A stretch of DNA of 64,000 nt from Geoanaerobacter pelophilus (GTDB lineage: Bacteria; Desulfobacterota; Desulfuromonadia; Geobacterales; DSM-12255): contig NZ_JAHCVJ010000004.1 in assembly GCF_018476885.1 (NCBI RefSeq), positions 1 through 64,000 of the forward strand, read 5' to 3'. A program made the position numbers and the translations under genes. Within the stretch, counting starts at the first letter, position 1. Each line of letters begins with the position of its first letter. Below the pieces are notes generated by a model that saw only the letters and a list, made by a program, of their open reading frames with translations, was not told where the DNA came from and made no database searches. Of this stretch, positions 7,432 to 14,470 are shown piece by piece.

Positions 7432-8036
7432 GCCGCAAACCCGCAGATAAACTGCGGCCCAACGAAACCAGACAGGCTATCTGGGATTGGATACGCAAGA
7501 ACGGCTCAGTTCCGTTCATGGTCTTGGATGTCGAAGTGCGGCTCTCATTGGCCACTGTTCGAGATTATCTCACTGGGCTATGTAATGCAGGTTTCCTGGA
7601 GTGTACCCCTAGCCCGTTCCTCGGTAGGCCTGCAATCTACAAGATGAAAAAGGACAATGGCCAAGAGGCACCCAGGGTGCGCAAGGACGGCACCCCGGTC
7701 ACCATGGGATTGGCACGGGAAAAAATGTGGATCGCTATGGGGATCCGCGCCCAGAAGGGTCACACCTTCACCGCCCGCGACCTCACCGTCGGCTCCACTA
7801 AAGATATTCCGGTCTCAGAAGTCGATGCCAAAAGCTACTGCAGCGCCCTGCATCGGATGGGCCGCCTGGTTGAAGTCGAGCCCGGCTCTCCCGGCAAACT
7901 CACCATCTACCGCATGCCGCGCAATAAATGGACTGGGCCGAAGCCGGTCCAGATCCAGCGCACCAAGCGCGGCTTTGATCCCAATACCGGCGAGGCGTAT
8001 CACCTCGACGTAACCAGTGTTGAAGGGGGCGAGTGA
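7428..8036 (+). CDS. Winged-helix DNA-binding protein
   Basis: The start ATGA overlaps the ATPase stop. The N-terminal 70 residues look like a winged helix-turn-helix (ETRQAIWDWIRKNGSVPFMV, LSLATVRDYLTGL, then GRPAIYKMKK as the wing). A second similar unit spans about 95-165 (ekMWIAMGIRAQKGHTFTAR, then SALHRMGRLVEVEPGSPG). Proteins of this plan follow MuB in many Mu-like phages and have no known function. A regulatory or replication accessory role is likely but not demonstrated. Confidence 0.65.
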   Translation: MSRKPADKLRPNETRQAIWDWIRKNGSVPFMVLDVEVRLSLATVRDYLTGLCNAGFLECTPSPFLGRPAIYKMKKDNGQEAPRVRKDGTPVTMGLAREKMWIAMGIRAQKGHTFTARDLTVGSTKDIPVSEVDAKSYCSALHRMGRLVEVEPGSPGKLTIYRMPRNKWTGPKPVQIQRTKRGFDPNTGEAYHLDVTSVEGGE

Positions 8037-8389
8037 TGAATCTTGACCCTGAATACGTCCTGGGACTTCTGCAAAGAGCGGTGATCGAGCGCAACAATCC
8101 CAAAACCGGCAATGGCGGGCAAAAGCGCGTCGGTGATGAGTTGGGTTGTAGTGGCAGCTTGGTAAATCAGTTGTTGAGCGAAACGTATCCCAACCCTGAA
8201 GAGAAGTGGTATCCGCTCATCGTAGAACACTATGGCAACGAAACCGTACAGTGCCCCACCCTGGGAGAGATCCCGCTTATCCGCTGCACCGAAGAGCGCA
8301 ATAAACCGGCCGGAGCTCCTAGTGCCTTCTATGCTCGCCAGAGAAGGACATGCCGTAACTGCCCAAACAACGGAGGTGCCAAGTCATGA
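8033..8389 (+). CDS. Helix-turn-helix phage regulator with C-terminal cysteines
   Basis: The start overlaps the previous stop by 4 bases. Residues 20-50 form an HTH (GGQKRVGDELGCSGSLVNQL). A CPTLGEIPLIRC segment and a C-terminal CRNCPN follow, a pattern common to small Mu-like phage transcriptional regulators. Several cysteines may bind zinc. The target is unknown. Confidence 0.6.
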   Translation: MMNLDPEYVLGLLQRAVIERNNPKTGNGGQKRVGDELGCSGSLVNQLLSETYPNPEEKWYPLIVEHYGNETVQCPTLGEIPLIRCTEERNKPAGAPSAFYARQRRTCRNCPNNGGAKS

Positions 8390-8586
8390 AATGCCCCAAG
8401 TGCAAAACCGGCTTCCTGATCCCGGAGCGTGACATTTACGGCAAAACTCAATCTATCGGCTGCATTAACTGCGGCGATCGCAAATTTAGGGATGTGGTGA
8501 TCCGTAGGCCCACACCAGTCGATCAAAACGGGCTCACCGGCGCCAAAGGTGCCACGATCAAGCGTAACCGTGGAGGTAAGCCATGA
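8386..8586 (+). CDS. Zinc-ribbon micro-protein (66 aa)
   Basis: Two cysteine pairs, CPKC at residues 3-6 and CINC near 26-29, form a classic zinc ribbon. The C-terminal 35 residues are basic and probably flexible. The gene overlaps both neighbours by 4 bases in the early operon. Function is unknown. Confidence 0.6.
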   Translation: MKCPKCKTGFLIPERDIYGKTQSIGCINCGDRKFRDVVIRRPTPVDQNGLTGAKGATIKRNRGGKP

Positions 8587-8723
8587 CTCCCGAATTCCGC
8601 TGCAGTAGATGCGAAACGCTTCTGGATGTAACACCGGACAACATGCACACCGACGGCTTCACTGTCGAGCCATGCCCCCGCTGCATAACCTGTGACGGGT
8701 GCATATACCAAGAGGAGGATTAA
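8583..8723 (+). CDS. Zinc-ribbon micro-protein (46 aa)
   Basis: The gene runs from ATG 8583 to TAA 8721-8723 and overlaps the previous stop by 4 bases. CSRC near the start and CPRCITCDGC near the end give six cysteines in 46 residues. It ends just before another small gene whose ribosome site (AGGAGG 8713-8718) lies inside it. Function is unknown. Confidence 0.5.
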   Translation: MTPEFRCSRCETLLDVTPDNMHTDGFTVEPCPRCITCDGCIYQEED

Positions 8724-8726
8724 ACC

Positions 8727-8861
8727 ATGCTTAAACGCATCTTAAAGCACCTTGCCGCTCGACGTGAATGGAACCGAACAAAGCGATTATTAAACGACCG
8801 CGCCCGCAGCCGCTGCCTGGTCAGCTTGCTCTACGCTAACGGCGTCCTGCGCCAGATATAA
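8727..8861 (+). CDS. Very small basic protein (44 aa)
   Basis: ATG 8727 follows AGGAGG at 8713-8718 with a 9-base gap. The peptide is strongly basic (MLKRILKHLAARREWNRTKR) and predicted helical. Position in the run of coupled early genes and the good ribosome site support it. Function is unknown. Confidence 0.45.
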   Translation: MLKRILKHLAARREWNRTKRLLNDRARSRCLVSLLYANGVLRQI

Positions 8862-8889
8862 CTCAATCAAACACAGATAGGAGATAACA

Positions 8890-9696
8890 GTGGATTTCTA
8901 CAGCTACTCACCAGCATTCGGCATGGAATACCATCCAAGTAAAGAAGCCGCCATAGAGGCCGCCACCGAGGGGATGAGACTTACCCACCATGATCAAATA
9001 AATCAAGTGACCTGGGGCGAGGTTACCGAACGCGGCGTCGACACAACAGCCGGGGCCGTCCTTAAACGTCAGGACCGGCTCACTTACGAAGCGGCATATC
9101 CCCAGGTTGTCAATGGCCGCATGGAGGATGCCGCAGGGAGTCTGGTCCTTTTAAAGAACATCCGTGAGACCGACCTCCTGGAGCACGATCTGGTGCTCTC
9201 CATCGCGGCGATCTGGAAAGGGCTGGCCGGTAAGATAGCGCGGTTCAAGGAACATAACTTCAGTGACGTTACCACCTTTGTTGATTTGCTCTTTGAGAAA
9301 CACAACACCAAGCGAGGCGGCACCCAGGGGAATATGACCTTTGGCACCTTCGATCGCAAGTTCAAGCTTGTAATCGCCATCCAGAAGACTCTCGACTTCG
9401 GTCCAGAGATCGAGGTTGCCAAGGCCAAGATGCTGCAGGCTGCCAGAGAGATGGGGAACGGCAGCCAGCTTGAGGGCATTGTGACTGCCACCCTTACCCA
9501 GGTTGACGGTAAACTGCGTGTCGCTGAGGTTTTGCGCCTCTGTCGGCATAAGGTCGACAATGACACCTGGAATGAGGGCGTAGCTATCATTAAAGACGCC
9601 ATCAATGTCGTGAATAGCAAAAAGCAAGTTCGGATGTATGAGCGAAACGATCAAGGTGCTTACGTTGCCATTCCGCTTGATATAGCGGCAATATAA
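8890..9696 (+). CDS. DUF3164 family phage protein
   Basis: The start is GTG 8890 after AGGAGA. Residues about 85-268 match the DUF3164 plan seen in Mu-like phages: a helical N-terminal part, then GNMTFGTFDRKFKL, then LRLCRHKVDNDTW, then a VRMYERNDQGAYVAIPLD end. The first 80 residues (PAFGMEYHPSKEAAIEAA) are not part of that family and may be a separate small domain. The family has no known function. It occupies a region where some Mu-like phages carry Gam, which I do not find here. Confidence 0.75.
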   Translation: MDFYSYSPAFGMEYHPSKEAAIEAATEGMRLTHHDQINQVTWGEVTERGVDTTAGAVLKRQDRLTYEAAYPQVVNGRMEDAAGSLVLLKNIRETDLLEHDLVLSIAAIWKGLAGKIARFKEHNFSDVTTFVDLLFEKHNTKRGGTQGNMTFGTFDRKFKLVIAIQKTLDFGPEIEVAKAKMLQAAREMGNGSQLEGIVTATLTQVDGKLRVAEVLRLCRHKVDNDTWNEGVAIIKDAINVVNSKKQVRMYERNDQGAYVAIPLDIAAI

Positions 9697-9706
9697 GGGG
9701 GAAGCC

Positions 9707-9892
9707 ATGAGTGAACTGATTTGCTCAACTTGCAATAGTTCTGAAATCGAAGACGACTGCACCGTTCCCGGATTGATTCACAAAGTTTGCGCGCGGTGCG
9801 GCGCAACCCTGGCTACCGTGGGTGGCATCAAGACGCTGACCGATGCCGTCCGGGAGCATAGCCGCCTGTATGGGATCAAGGAGGCCGCGTAA
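9707..9892 (+). CDS. Zinc-ribbon micro-protein (61 aa)
   Basis: CSTC at residues 6-9 and CARC near 28-31 form a zinc-ribbon pattern; the rest is short and helical. GGGGGAAGCC precedes ATG 9707. The last base of its stop is the first base of the next gene. Function is unknown. Confidence 0.55.
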   Translation: MSELICSTCNSSEIEDDCTVPGLIHKVCARCGATLATVGGIKTLTDAVREHSRLYGIKEAA

Positions 9893-10167
9893 TGTGTAAC
9901 TGCAGAACAACACTCGAATCTGATGAGCAGGGTTCCATTAAGGAGTTTCTCGCCAAACATCATAAGGCCACCATCAAGCGCTCCAGTTTTAAGGAAACGG
10001 CATTCCCGATAGTTAAAAGCAAGGACGGTAGCACGAAGATGTTATGCGTGACCTATTCAACACTTAATGTCGAAACCAATAAAAAGAAAAAACCTATCGA
10101 CGTCACCATTATGCACTCGTTTTGCCCCTTCTGTGGGGTCAAATATGGCCAGGAGGCGGCAGTATGA
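9892..10167 (+). CDS. Small early protein with CNC and CPFCG motifs (91 aa)
   Basis: It starts in the TAATG junction with the previous gene. CNC at the N-terminus and CPFCGVKYG near the C-terminus could form one zinc site. The middle is lysine-rich and likely beta-structured (PIVKSKDGSTKMLCVTYST). No homologous function is recognised. Confidence 0.5.
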   Translation: MCNCRTTLESDEQGSIKEFLAKHHKATIKRSSFKETAFPIVKSKDGSTKMLCVTYSTLNVETNKKKKPIDVTIMHSFCPFCGVKYGQEAAV

Positions 10168-10373
10168 AAGCGCCATACTACCTGGTCACGGCCAGCTGCC
10201 GCAACAATCGCTGCAAACAGTTTGGCAAGCCATTCACCAAACAGCGTAAGACCCTGCGCGGCATGAGCACCAGCGGGGCCTTCTACGATATCAGCCAACT
10301 GGCCTGCCCGGAATGTCGCAACTGGAGCGATATCAGCAACCGAGAATATGTTGGGAAAAGGGAGGCCGCGTAA
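10164..10373 (+). CDS. Zinc-binding micro-protein (69 aa)
   Basis: ATG 10164 overlaps the previous stop by 4 bases and follows AGGAGG at 10151-10156, which decides the start against an upstream in-frame codon. CRNNRC near residue 11 and CPEC near 50 provide four cysteines. The spacing is reminiscent of Ogr/Delta-type zinc fingers, but the match is too weak to call. Confidence 0.5.
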   Translation: MKAPYYLVTASCRNNRCKQFGKPFTKQRKTLRGMSTSGAFYDISQLACPECRNWSDISNREYVGKREAA

Positions 10374-10558
10374 TGTTGATGCGTGAAAAAGAGATCGATC
10401 ACATTGAAACGATCGGGGATCTGAGGGCAGCCATAGCTGATGTGCCAGACGATACCCCGCTTGAGGATTGTATGAATGCCGGAATGTGCCTCATTTATCA
10501 CGATGGCAAAACACGGCCCGAAGAGCCTGATTCTCCGGCGTATGTCGAATATCGGTAA
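10373..10558 (+). CDS. Small acidic early protein (61 aa)
   Basis: The start is in the TAATG junction at 10373, with GGGAGG upstream; ATG 10379 is a second option. The sequence (IGDLRAAIADVPDDTPLED) looks like the short acidic proteins with a TIGDLR-AIADLPDD-type motif seen in phages and plasmids. Function is unknown. A hairpin follows its stop. Confidence 0.55.
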   Translation: MLMREKEIDHIETIGDLRAAIADVPDDTPLEDCMNAGMCLIYHDGKTRPEEPDSPAYVEYR

Positions 10559-10581
10559 AACAGTTTGATCATTGAAAGCAG

Positions 10582-10606
10582 GGGCGCATCGCCATGCGCC
10601 CTCTCT
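10582..10606 (+). terminator. Possible weak terminator within the early operon
   Basis: GGGCGCA 10582-10588 and TGCGCCC 10595-10601 form a 7-base-pair stem with a 6-base loop, followed by TCTCTTT. The T-run is broken, so it may only attenuate transcription into the downstream genes. Confidence 0.4.
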
Positions 10607-10640
10607 TTGAGGGATCAAGCAAAAGCCAAAGGGAAACCGC

Positions 10641-10934
10641 GTGCAAAAACCAGTTAAAAAAACAAAAAAGCGCCAAAACTGCACGCACATGACCGGCGCA
10701 GAATTAAAGCAGCTGCGCCGTGAAATAGGCATTGGCACCTGCGATATGTACCGCCTACTCGGCCTACCGCGTCGCACCTACCAGGACTACGAAGCTGGCA
10801 AACGCGGCATTCCAGAGAGTGTGGCGATAGCAGCCAAAGAGGCCCACCGGAGAGACCGGGAGTTTTTTGCCTCTTTGCCTGACCGGATCGATGCCAGGAT
10901 CCTGAAGCAGTTCCCGGACGGGCTTATAAAGTAA
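10641..10934 (+). CDS. XRE-family helix-turn-helix protein (97 aa)
   Basis: The start is GTG 10641. After a basic N-terminus, MTGAELKQLRREIGIG, then MYRLLGLPRRTYQDYEAGKR is an XRE-type HTH. The C-terminal part is a helical extension. It follows the hairpin at 10582 and may be regulated differently from the genes before it. It is a probable transcription regulator of the phage, target unknown. Confidence 0.7.
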   Translation: MQKPVKKTKKRQNCTHMTGAELKQLRREIGIGTCDMYRLLGLPRRTYQDYEAGKRGIPESVAIAAKEAHRRDREFFASLPDRIDARILKQFPDGLIK

Positions 10935-10943
10935 GGAGCGGAT

Positions 10944-11255
10944 ATGTTTATAAGCAGAGAAGAAAAATTAGTGTTGAAAAAGCATAAGCACAAGCAACTT
11001 TTAAATATGTTTCGCGGTGTTTTGACAAGGGTATCTGGATTAAAGCAAGGCACGCTGAATGTCGATGTCTCTGCCCATTTTCAGGATACTGGATTTAGTT
11101 TTGACATAACTGTTTTTACCCTCCGTGGGGATAACACGTCGTTAACTATTTATGATTTTTGGGAAGTTAAACAATCTCAAAATCTTGTTGACGCTTATAT
11201 CTTAGCGATAAAGACAGGAAATTTCGAAAAAGTAAAGACTGTGGGTAGGCTTTAA
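10944..11255 (+). CDS. Hypothetical protein (103 aa), AT-rich insert
   Basis: The start ATG 10944 has AAGGAG upstream. The sequence begins with a lysine-rich helix (ISREEKLVLKKHKHKQLL) and continues with alternating strands (FSFDITVFTLRGDNTSLTIY). Base composition is clearly more AT-rich than the genes on both sides, which suggests a separate acquisition. I recognise no family. Confidence 0.55.
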   Translation: MFISREEKLVLKKHKHKQLLNMFRGVLTRVSGLKQGTLNVDVSAHFQDTGFSFDITVFTLRGDNTSLTIYDFWEVKQSQNLVDAYILAIKTGNFEKVKTVGRL

Positions 11256-11286
11256 CGGCTGGTCATGTGAGGCCACGGAGGGTGTA

Positions 11287-11481
11287 ATGGCAAAAGAAAC
11301 TATTATGAGAATGGCTGCCGAGGAAGCATATCAATTACTTCAAGCGGCAATGGATAAAATTATGTCAGCGGAGCATTTCCCTGAACAGGCCAGTAGGGAG
11401 GCAATTAACAAGCAACTCCGTGAGGCTGGGGATTTACTCTGTAAAGCAAATAATTGGGTTTACGCCATCAAGAGCACATAA
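11287..11481 (+). CDS. Hypothetical small helical protein (64 aa)
   Basis: GGAGG at 11277-11281 precedes ATG 11287. The protein is predicted to be fully helical (MRMAAEEAYQLLQAAMDKIM, then a second helix with KQLREAGDLLCKA). No motif is recognised. A short stem (CAGCGG/CCGCTG) follows the stop. Confidence 0.5.
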   Translation: MAKETIMRMAAEEAYQLLQAAMDKIMSAEHFPEQASREAINKQLREAGDLLCKANNWVYAIKST

Positions 11482-11538
11482 CATCCAGCACAGCGGCTTG
11501 CCCGCTGTTGCGTAAGTTAATAAACGGTGAGGTTTCAC

Positions 11539-11721
11539 ATGCCAAAAATGAAAGAACACCCTCGATACAACATCATCAGCACCAGGATCGATGATCACCT
11601 TCATGCCGATGTGGTAGCCGCTGCCGGAGATAACCTCTCCAACTATTTACGGCTCGCCCTGGAGGAGAAGATCATCCGCGATCAGCAGCGTGCCTTGGAC
11701 GCACACCTTGCCGATTGCTGA
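11539..11721 (+). CDS. Small ribbon-helix-helix-like protein (60 aa)
   Basis: ATG 11539 is chosen because GGTGAGG lies 7 bases upstream; a GTG further upstream falls inside that site. The sequence RYNIISTRIDDHLHADVVAA followed by NLSNYLRLALEEKI has the strand-helix-helix pattern of CopG-type proteins. It probably binds DNA as a dimer; targets are unknown. Confidence 0.55.
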   Translation: MPKMKEHPRYNIISTRIDDHLHADVVAAAGDNLSNYLRLALEEKIIRDQQRALDAHLADC

Positions 11722-11749
11722 TTATGACTATATCGAGCGGGTGGGAATC

Positions 11750-11911
11750 ATGGAGTACTGCGGCCGGCTTAATCGACGTGACGCCGAGCGGCTGGCCTGT
11801 GAGCGACCGTGGGACAGTGACAGTAGTTGGGGTATACCGAAACCTCGACAAATGAGTCTTGGTGAAGGGACACCTGCAGAAGATTTTTTCAGGATGTCGT
11901 GGAGTAAGTAA
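11750..11911 (+). CDS. Hypothetical small protein (53 aa)
   Basis: ATG 11750 has GGTGGGA upstream; an earlier in-frame GTG at 11690 overlaps the previous gene and is less likely. The peptide starts MEYCGRLNRRDAERLACERP and has no recognised motif. Its stop shares one base with the next start (TAATG). Confidence 0.45.
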   Translation: MEYCGRLNRRDAERLACERPWDSDSSWGIPKPRQMSLGEGTPAEDFFRMSWSK

Positions 11912-12009
11912 TGGTACGCATTGACGACAGCGGATGGTGGCAGCTAGAGCTGGATGACGCCGAAATCGAGGGGGGGGGGGGGTGCCTTCCCCACAGGAGA
12001 AGGGAATGA
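11911..12009 (+). CDS. Micro-protein interrupted by a G13 tract (32 aa)
   Basis: The frame starts in the TAATG junction at 11911 and reads MVRIDDSGWWQLELDDAEIE, then four glycines from the G-run at 11970-11982, then a short tail ending at TGA 12007-12009. That stop overlaps the next ATG (ATGA 12006-12009), the usual coupling in this operon. Removal of one G would fuse the frame in phase with the next gene. The present length is therefore consistent either with a real short gene or with a length-variable switch. Confidence 0.4.
   Translation: MVRIDDSGWWQLELDDAEIEGGGGCLPHRRRE
11970..11982 (+). repeat. Homopolymer tract of 13 G
   Basis: Thirteen consecutive G lie in a coding frame. Tracts of this length are prone to slipped-strand errors in replication and in sequencing. 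The phase decides whether the upstream micro-protein ends at 12009 or continues into the gene at 12006. Confidence 0.9.
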
Positions 12010-12206
12010 ACGAACTAGAGCTGCTCATAATCGGTTTTGCCATGGGCTATTTCTGGGCCATATACCGTGCCGAGAACATCAGGATATCCGGTGTGAAAGT
12101 CTACTCAACTATCAACGCCAAAGAGTTCTGGACGCAATTGGAGAAATGGGCAAGAGAAAACCCTGAAAAGCCCACAATGGAGAAACTCGATGAAAAAGAA
12201 AATTGA
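12006..12206 (+). CDS. Small protein with an N-terminal membrane segment (66 aa)
   Basis: ATG 12006 is preceded by AGGAGAAGG at 11994-12002. Residues 2-21 (ELELLIIGFAMGYFWAIYRA) form one probable membrane helix; the rest is soluble and charged. It overlaps the previous stop by 4 bases and the next start by 17. Function is unknown. Confidence 0.5.
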   Translation: MNELELLIIGFAMGYFWAIYRAENIRISGVKVYSTINAKEFWTQLEKWARENPEKPTMEKLDEKEN

Positions 12207-12375
12207 CAAGCACGGTGACCACCTCTTTGGATGTGAGTGTAGGGAATGCACAAAAACAAATGCCACTTGTCCGGAGTGCGGGACGAAATATTGGACTGAC
12301 CCAGAACGGCCTGAAATGGAAGAGTGTCATCACTGTATGTGGACACCTTTTAAACAAGGATTAAACCATGACTAA
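12190..12375 (+). CDS. Zinc-ribbon micro-protein (61 aa)
   Basis: CECREC at about 15-20, CPECG near 27-31 and CHHC near 46-49 give up to three cysteine pairs, enough for one or two zinc sites. It overlaps the genes on both sides. Function is unknown. Confidence 0.55.
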   Translation: MKKKIDKHGDHLFGCECRECTKTNATCPECGTKYWTDPERPEMEECHHCMWTPFKQGLNHD

Positions 12376-12832
12376 AACAGCCCTTAAAAGTGATAAATCT
12401 CCCCGCCTCAAGCTCTATGGTCGCATTCATAGCCTAATGGCCGAGGGGAATATCTCAGATGAAATCTACCGAGATATCCTCTTCGTAAACTTCGACGGCG
12501 CTGAGTCAAAATCCAGCCTCAGCGAGCGCCAGCTCCTGCAGCTTATCCAGCACCTGGAAACTCTGGTACCAGGTAAACAGCGCCGCTCATACCCAGGCCG
12601 GCCGCATAACATGAATCGTCCTGGTCAAAGCCGGACCGACCAGCTGGAGAAGATTGAGGCCCTGCTTACCATCGGCAAGCTACCCTGGAGCTATGCCGAT
12701 TCAATTGCCAAACAGATGCGCCTGGCAGACAAAGTCGCCTGGGTAAAGACGGAAGATCTCTATAAAATTACCACCGCCCTGCGTAAACGGGCACAAAAAG
12801 AAGGCTGGGACCTCTCAGGAGAAACAAAATGA
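12368..12832 (+). CDS. gemA: GemA-like regulatory protein (DUF1018)
   Basis: The sequence follows the DUF1018/GemA plan of Mu-like phages: LKLYGRIHSLMAEGNISDEI, then YRDILFVNFDGAESKSSLSE, then RQLLQLIQHLE, then a basic linker and a second helical part (LEKIEALLTIGKLPWSYADS, then YKITTALRKRAQ). In Mu, GemA affects host gene expression and DNA supercoiling. It sits just before the Mor-like activator, the normal Mu order. Confidence 0.8.
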   Translation: MTKTALKSDKSPRLKLYGRIHSLMAEGNISDEIYRDILFVNFDGAESKSSLSERQLLQLIQHLETLVPGKQRRSYPGRPHNMNRPGQSRTDQLEKIEALLTIGKLPWSYADSIAKQMRLADKVAWVKTEDLYKITTALRKRAQKEGWDLSGETK

Positions 12833-13152
12833 CAAAATGGCATGAGTACATCAAGATCGAAGATCTGCCCGAAGATTACCAGTTAATGGCCGGATCTATA
12901 GGGCTGGAGAACGTCATTAAGCTCACTAACGACCTGCCGAAGGTCTATATATACCTGAAAGGTGCCGATAAACTGTTTCTTCCTGCCAAACGTCAATACA
13001 TCCTGGATGCGTTTGCCCAGGCCGGCCCCGACAATAAGTTCAGGCCGCGTAAGGTTGCTCTCGAAACCGGATTGTCTGTAGATTACGTCTACAAGCTGCT
13101 CAACGAAAGCAGCGGCCCCAAGCCAAAACAGGATGAATTTAATTTTGATTGA
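12829..13152 (+). CDS. Mor-family activator of middle/late transcription
   Basis: The start ATGA overlaps the GemA stop. Residues 10-60 match the Mor dimerisation part (LPEDYQLMAGSIGLENVIKL, then LPKVYIYLKGADKL). A C-terminal HTH follows (FRPRKVALETGLSVDYVYKL). Mor/C proteins activate sigma-70 promoters of the later phage genes. It is the last gene before the early terminator, and the middle/late region starts just beyond. No separate C-like gene is seen, so this protein may activate late transcription directly. Confidence 0.75.
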   Translation: MTKWHEYIKIEDLPEDYQLMAGSIGLENVIKLTNDLPKVYIYLKGADKLFLPAKRQYILDAFAQAGPDNKFRPRKVALETGLSVDYVYKLLNESSGPKPKQDEFNFD

Positions 13153-13195
13153 CAGTCGCAACCGTTTGGCAGTATAGAGGCGAAATACCCCGTAA

Positions 13196-13226
13196 CCCCG
13201 CTATCCATGCGGGGTTTTTTTATTTT
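13196..13226 (+). terminator. Early operon terminator
   Basis: CCCCGC 13196-13201 and GCGGGG 13209-13214 form a stem with a 7-base loop, followed by TTTTTTTATTTT. This is a canonical Rho-independent terminator 44 bases after the Mor-like gene. Confidence 0.9.
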
Positions 13227-13370
13227 AAATAAATGATCCCCCCGCGATTACTCCGTACTATCCCCCTCAATTGAATTACAACCGACCGCCGGCATCCCCG
13301 TTGCCGACACCAGGCGGAACAGGCGTCGCGGATACGCCTGAACCGCCGCGGTCCATTCCTGGGGGGAACC
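13227..13370 (+). promoter_or_regulatory. Probable middle/late promoter region
   Basis: This gap lies between the early terminator and the first lysis gene, where a Mor-dependent promoter is expected. TACTAT at 13256-13261 is a candidate -10 box without a good -35, as activator-dependent promoters often lack. AGGCGT 13321-13326 and ACGCCT 13334-13339 can form a leader hairpin. The Mor site itself cannot be identified by eye. Confidence 0.4.
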
Positions 13371-13829
13371 ATGAAACTGACGCGTCATTTCACTTCGGAT
13401 GAATTCATTGTCTCTCAAACCGCGGCTCGGCTCGGGATCGATAACAGCCCCACGCCTGAAGTCATTGCAAACCTGCAGCTTGTGGCTTTGGTTCTGGAAA
13501 AAGTGCGGGAGTATTTCGGCAAGCCGGTCTTGGTCTCCTCTGGTTACCGCTCCCCAGCCTTAAACGCGGCGGTTCCAGGCTCATCAAAAACCAGCGCCCA
13601 CAGCAAAGGATTGGCCGCTGACTTTACCGTGCAGGGAGTCTCCAACCATGATGTTTGTAAATGGATTGCTGAGAACATTAAAGAACTGGACATTGACCAG
13701 GTGATTTATGAATTCGGAGTCACCGGCTGGGTGCATATAGGCCTTGCCGCTACCCCTCGCTATCAGATGCTCTCCGCTATTCGTGGCGACGGCGGCAAAA
13801 CTGTTTATGTAGAAGGCTTTAGAGCCTGA
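13371..13829 (+). CDS. Peptidase M15 family endolysin
   Basis: The protein is a D-Ala-D-Ala-type zinc peptidase that cuts peptidoglycan cross-links for lysis. Zinc ligands are visible as H77 and D84 in SAHSKGLAADF and H122 in WVHIG. The fold signature SSGYRSPALNAAVPGSSKTS precedes them. The length of 152 residues is normal for the single-domain phage enzyme. There is no signal peptide, so release needs the downstream holin-like protein. GGGGGGAACC precedes ATG 13371. Confidence 0.88.
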   Translation: MKLTRHFTSDEFIVSQTAARLGIDNSPTPEVIANLQLVALVLEKVREYFGKPVLVSSGYRSPALNAAVPGSSKTSAHSKGLAADFTVQGVSNHDVCKWIAENIKELDIDQVIYEFGVTGWVHIGLAATPRYQMLSAIRGDGGKTVYVEGFRA

Positions 13830-13850
13830 CAAACTAACTGGAGGAACCTT

Positions 13851-14066
13851 ATGTCAAAGAAAAAGCTTACCACTCGAATCAAAGAAAGCAGCTGGAAAAC
13901 CACGCTGGCCGGAATCCTTACCCTTGCAGCTACCGGTGCCCAGGCATACGGCGCAGTCAGCGGTGACGCAGTCGCCAGCAGCGTACCATGGACGCAGGTA
14001 GCGGGCATGATCGGACAGGCCCTTGTCGGCAGTGGCCTGATCGTTGCCAAGGATGCCGGCAAATGA
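13851..14066 (+). CDS. Holin-like membrane protein (71 aa)
   Basis: A basic start (MSKKKLTTRIKESSWK) is followed by two hydrophobic segments, about residues 16-37 and 46-66. GGAGG precedes ATG 13851. Size, two membrane segments and position after the endolysin support a holin or antiholin. The assignment is by context; holins have no conserved motif. Confidence 0.6.
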   Translation: MSKKKLTTRIKESSWKTTLAGILTLAATGAQAYGAVSGDAVASSVPWTQVAGMIGQALVGSGLIVAKDAGK

Positions 14067-14470
14067 TCAAGCTGTACGCGCCCGACAGTTATGTCGCCGC
14101 CTCTGCTGCGGTCCGTTGCCAGGTTGTTAATGGCTGCGGACCGGGCGGCTGGAAGGTAGACCTCATCCCTGACACCATGTGGGGATTGAGCGTTGCCCCG
14201 GCTTGCGACATCCACGATTGGATGTACGCCACCGGTCAGACCATAGCCGACAAAGACGAGGCTGACCGAACCTTCCTCAACAACGTGCTGCGCCTCATCG
14301 ATGGCGCCGACGGATGGTTCAATCAGCTCTGGCTGGTCAAAAAACTCAGGCGGCTCCGAGCACGTGAATATTACGAGGCAGTCCATCTGTTTGGCGGCCC
14401 GGCGTTCTGGGCGGGCAAGAACCCGGATACTCACCTGATTGCCGCTTGTGAGGCTAGCGCCCGTGCCTGA
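14063..14470 (+). CDS. Phospholipase A2-like protein in the lysis cassette
   Basis: ATG 14063 overlaps the holin stop (ATGA), which decides the start. Residues 22-29 (VNGCGPGG) resemble the glycine-rich calcium loop of secreted and viral phospholipases A2. ACDIHDWMYATG has H51-D52 with Y55, the HD-xx-Y arrangement of the catalytic helix. A later Asp (DKDEADRTF) could be the second catalytic Asp. Such enzymes hydrolyse the sn-2 ester of phospholipids. Activity is not proven; the fold is inferred from these motifs. It may help disrupt membranes at lysis or be injected with DNA. Confidence 0.6.
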   Translation: MIKLYAPDSYVAASAAVRCQVVNGCGPGGWKVDLIPDTMWGLSVAPACDIHDWMYATGQTIADKDEADRTFLNNVLRLIDGADGWFNQLWLVKKLRRLRAREYYEAVHLFGGPAFWAGKNPDTHLIAACEASARA

